This document shows, piece by piece, positions 63,903 to 64,000 of a DNA stretch of 64,000 nucleotides. A program made the position numbers and the translations under genes. The notes under the pieces are model-generated. The model worked only from the letters and a program-made list of their open reading frames with translations, had not been told where the DNA came from and did no database searches. The DNA is from an uncultured Desulfobulbaceae bacterium. Lineage in GTDB: Bacteria > Desulfobacterota > Desulfobulbia > Desulfobulbales > BM004. Each line of letters starts with the position of its first letter. Position 1 is the first letter of the stretch. The stretch is taken from contig CAMYKS010000020.1 in the NCBI GenBank assembly GCA_947259115.1, positions 17,119-81,118 of the forward strand. The letters are read 5' to 3'.

Positions 63903-64000
63903 CTATTCAATGATTTCGCTGATAACGCCTGCACCAACCGTGCGGCCGCCTTCGCGGATGGCAAAGCGAAGCTCTTTTTCCATGGCGATGGGCGTGATCA
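63903..64000 (-). CDS. tuf: Elongation factor Tu, C-terminal end (gene continues beyond window)
   Basis: The last 31 codons read [20 protein letters not shown] then [11 protein letters not shown] and TAG. This is the invariant C-terminus of EF-Tu domain 3. The rest of the gene lies past the window edge. Its place before rpsJ matches the usual str-S10 junction. Confidence 0.97.
   Translation of the reverse strand, partial: ITPIAMEKELRFAIREGGRTVGAGVISEIIE

Overview
The window looks like chromosomal DNA from a Gram-negative, anaerobic Desulfobacterota-type bacterium (a Desulfobulbales-like sulfate or sulfur metaboliser is my best guess). The evidence is a tungsten/molybdenum aldehyde:ferredoxin oxidoreductase, many outer-membrane beta-barrels and lipoproteins, an AspT/YidE-type antiporter, a large MscS channel, an AsmA protein, and a complete S10-spc-alpha ribosomal protein cluster with zinc-type S14, S4 and L36. 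No phage, plasmid, CRISPR or insertion-sequence transposase gene is present. The accessory interest lies in the spacers, which hold several families of dispersed repeats.

Layout. (1) 1-8602, plus strand: the 3' part of an aldehyde:ferredoxin oxidoreductase gene, a FadL-type porin, then a tight run of patatin lipoprotein, alpha/beta hydrolase, MlaA lipoprotein, glycine-zipper protein and a small secreted protein. This reads as an outer-membrane lipid handling operon. It is followed by a MipA/OmpV barrel. (2) 8603-18856: a SYLF lipid-binding protein flanked by inverted repeats, an exported SdsA-like alkylsulfatase, an AspT-family antiporter, an OprD-like porin (minus), a lipoprotein and two further barrel proteins. 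Two paralogous ~130-nt transcription units (promoter, RNA, intrinsic terminator) sit at 11913-12083 and 15780-15943. (3) 18954-29881, minus strand: a large MscS-type channel, a giant AsmA-family protein, then a YrbL-like kinase, two sulfotransferase-like proteins, a GT4 glycosyltransferase and a YfcE-type phosphoesterase, suggesting surface glycan work. (4) 30271-32298, plus strand: an unrecognised cysteine-containing protein and a DacZ-like diadenylate cyclase. (5) 32336-46704, minus strand, read from high to low coordinates: rpsB, tsf, pyrH, frr, uppS, cdsA, dxr, rseP, tsaB, ispG, proS and a RelA/SpoT homologue whose hydrolase motif is destroyed. This is a conserved translation, isoprenoid and envelope block, unusual in that most of its later spacers are filled by related repeats. 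(6) 47175-47957: a YkgJ-family cysteine-cluster protein. (7) 48127-64000, minus strand: rplQ, rpoA, rpsD, rpsK, rpsM, rpmJ, infA, map, secY, rplO, rpmD, rpsE, rplR, rplF, rpsH, rpsN, rplE, rplX, rplN, rpsQ, rpmC, rplP, rpsC, rplV, rpsS, rplB, rplW, rplD, rplC, rpsJ and the 3' end of tuf.

How the parts work together. The first third is almost entirely envelope: lipid uptake (FadL), lipid removal from the outer leaflet (MlaA), lipid hydrolysis (patatin, hydrolase), detergent hydrolysis (alkylsulfatase) and porins. The last half is core growth machinery with two nucleotide-signal enzymes beside it (c-di-AMP synthesis and (p)ppGpp synthesis), encoded convergently at 31405-34501. Functions are assigned from motifs and family resemblance visible in the translations; no search was run.
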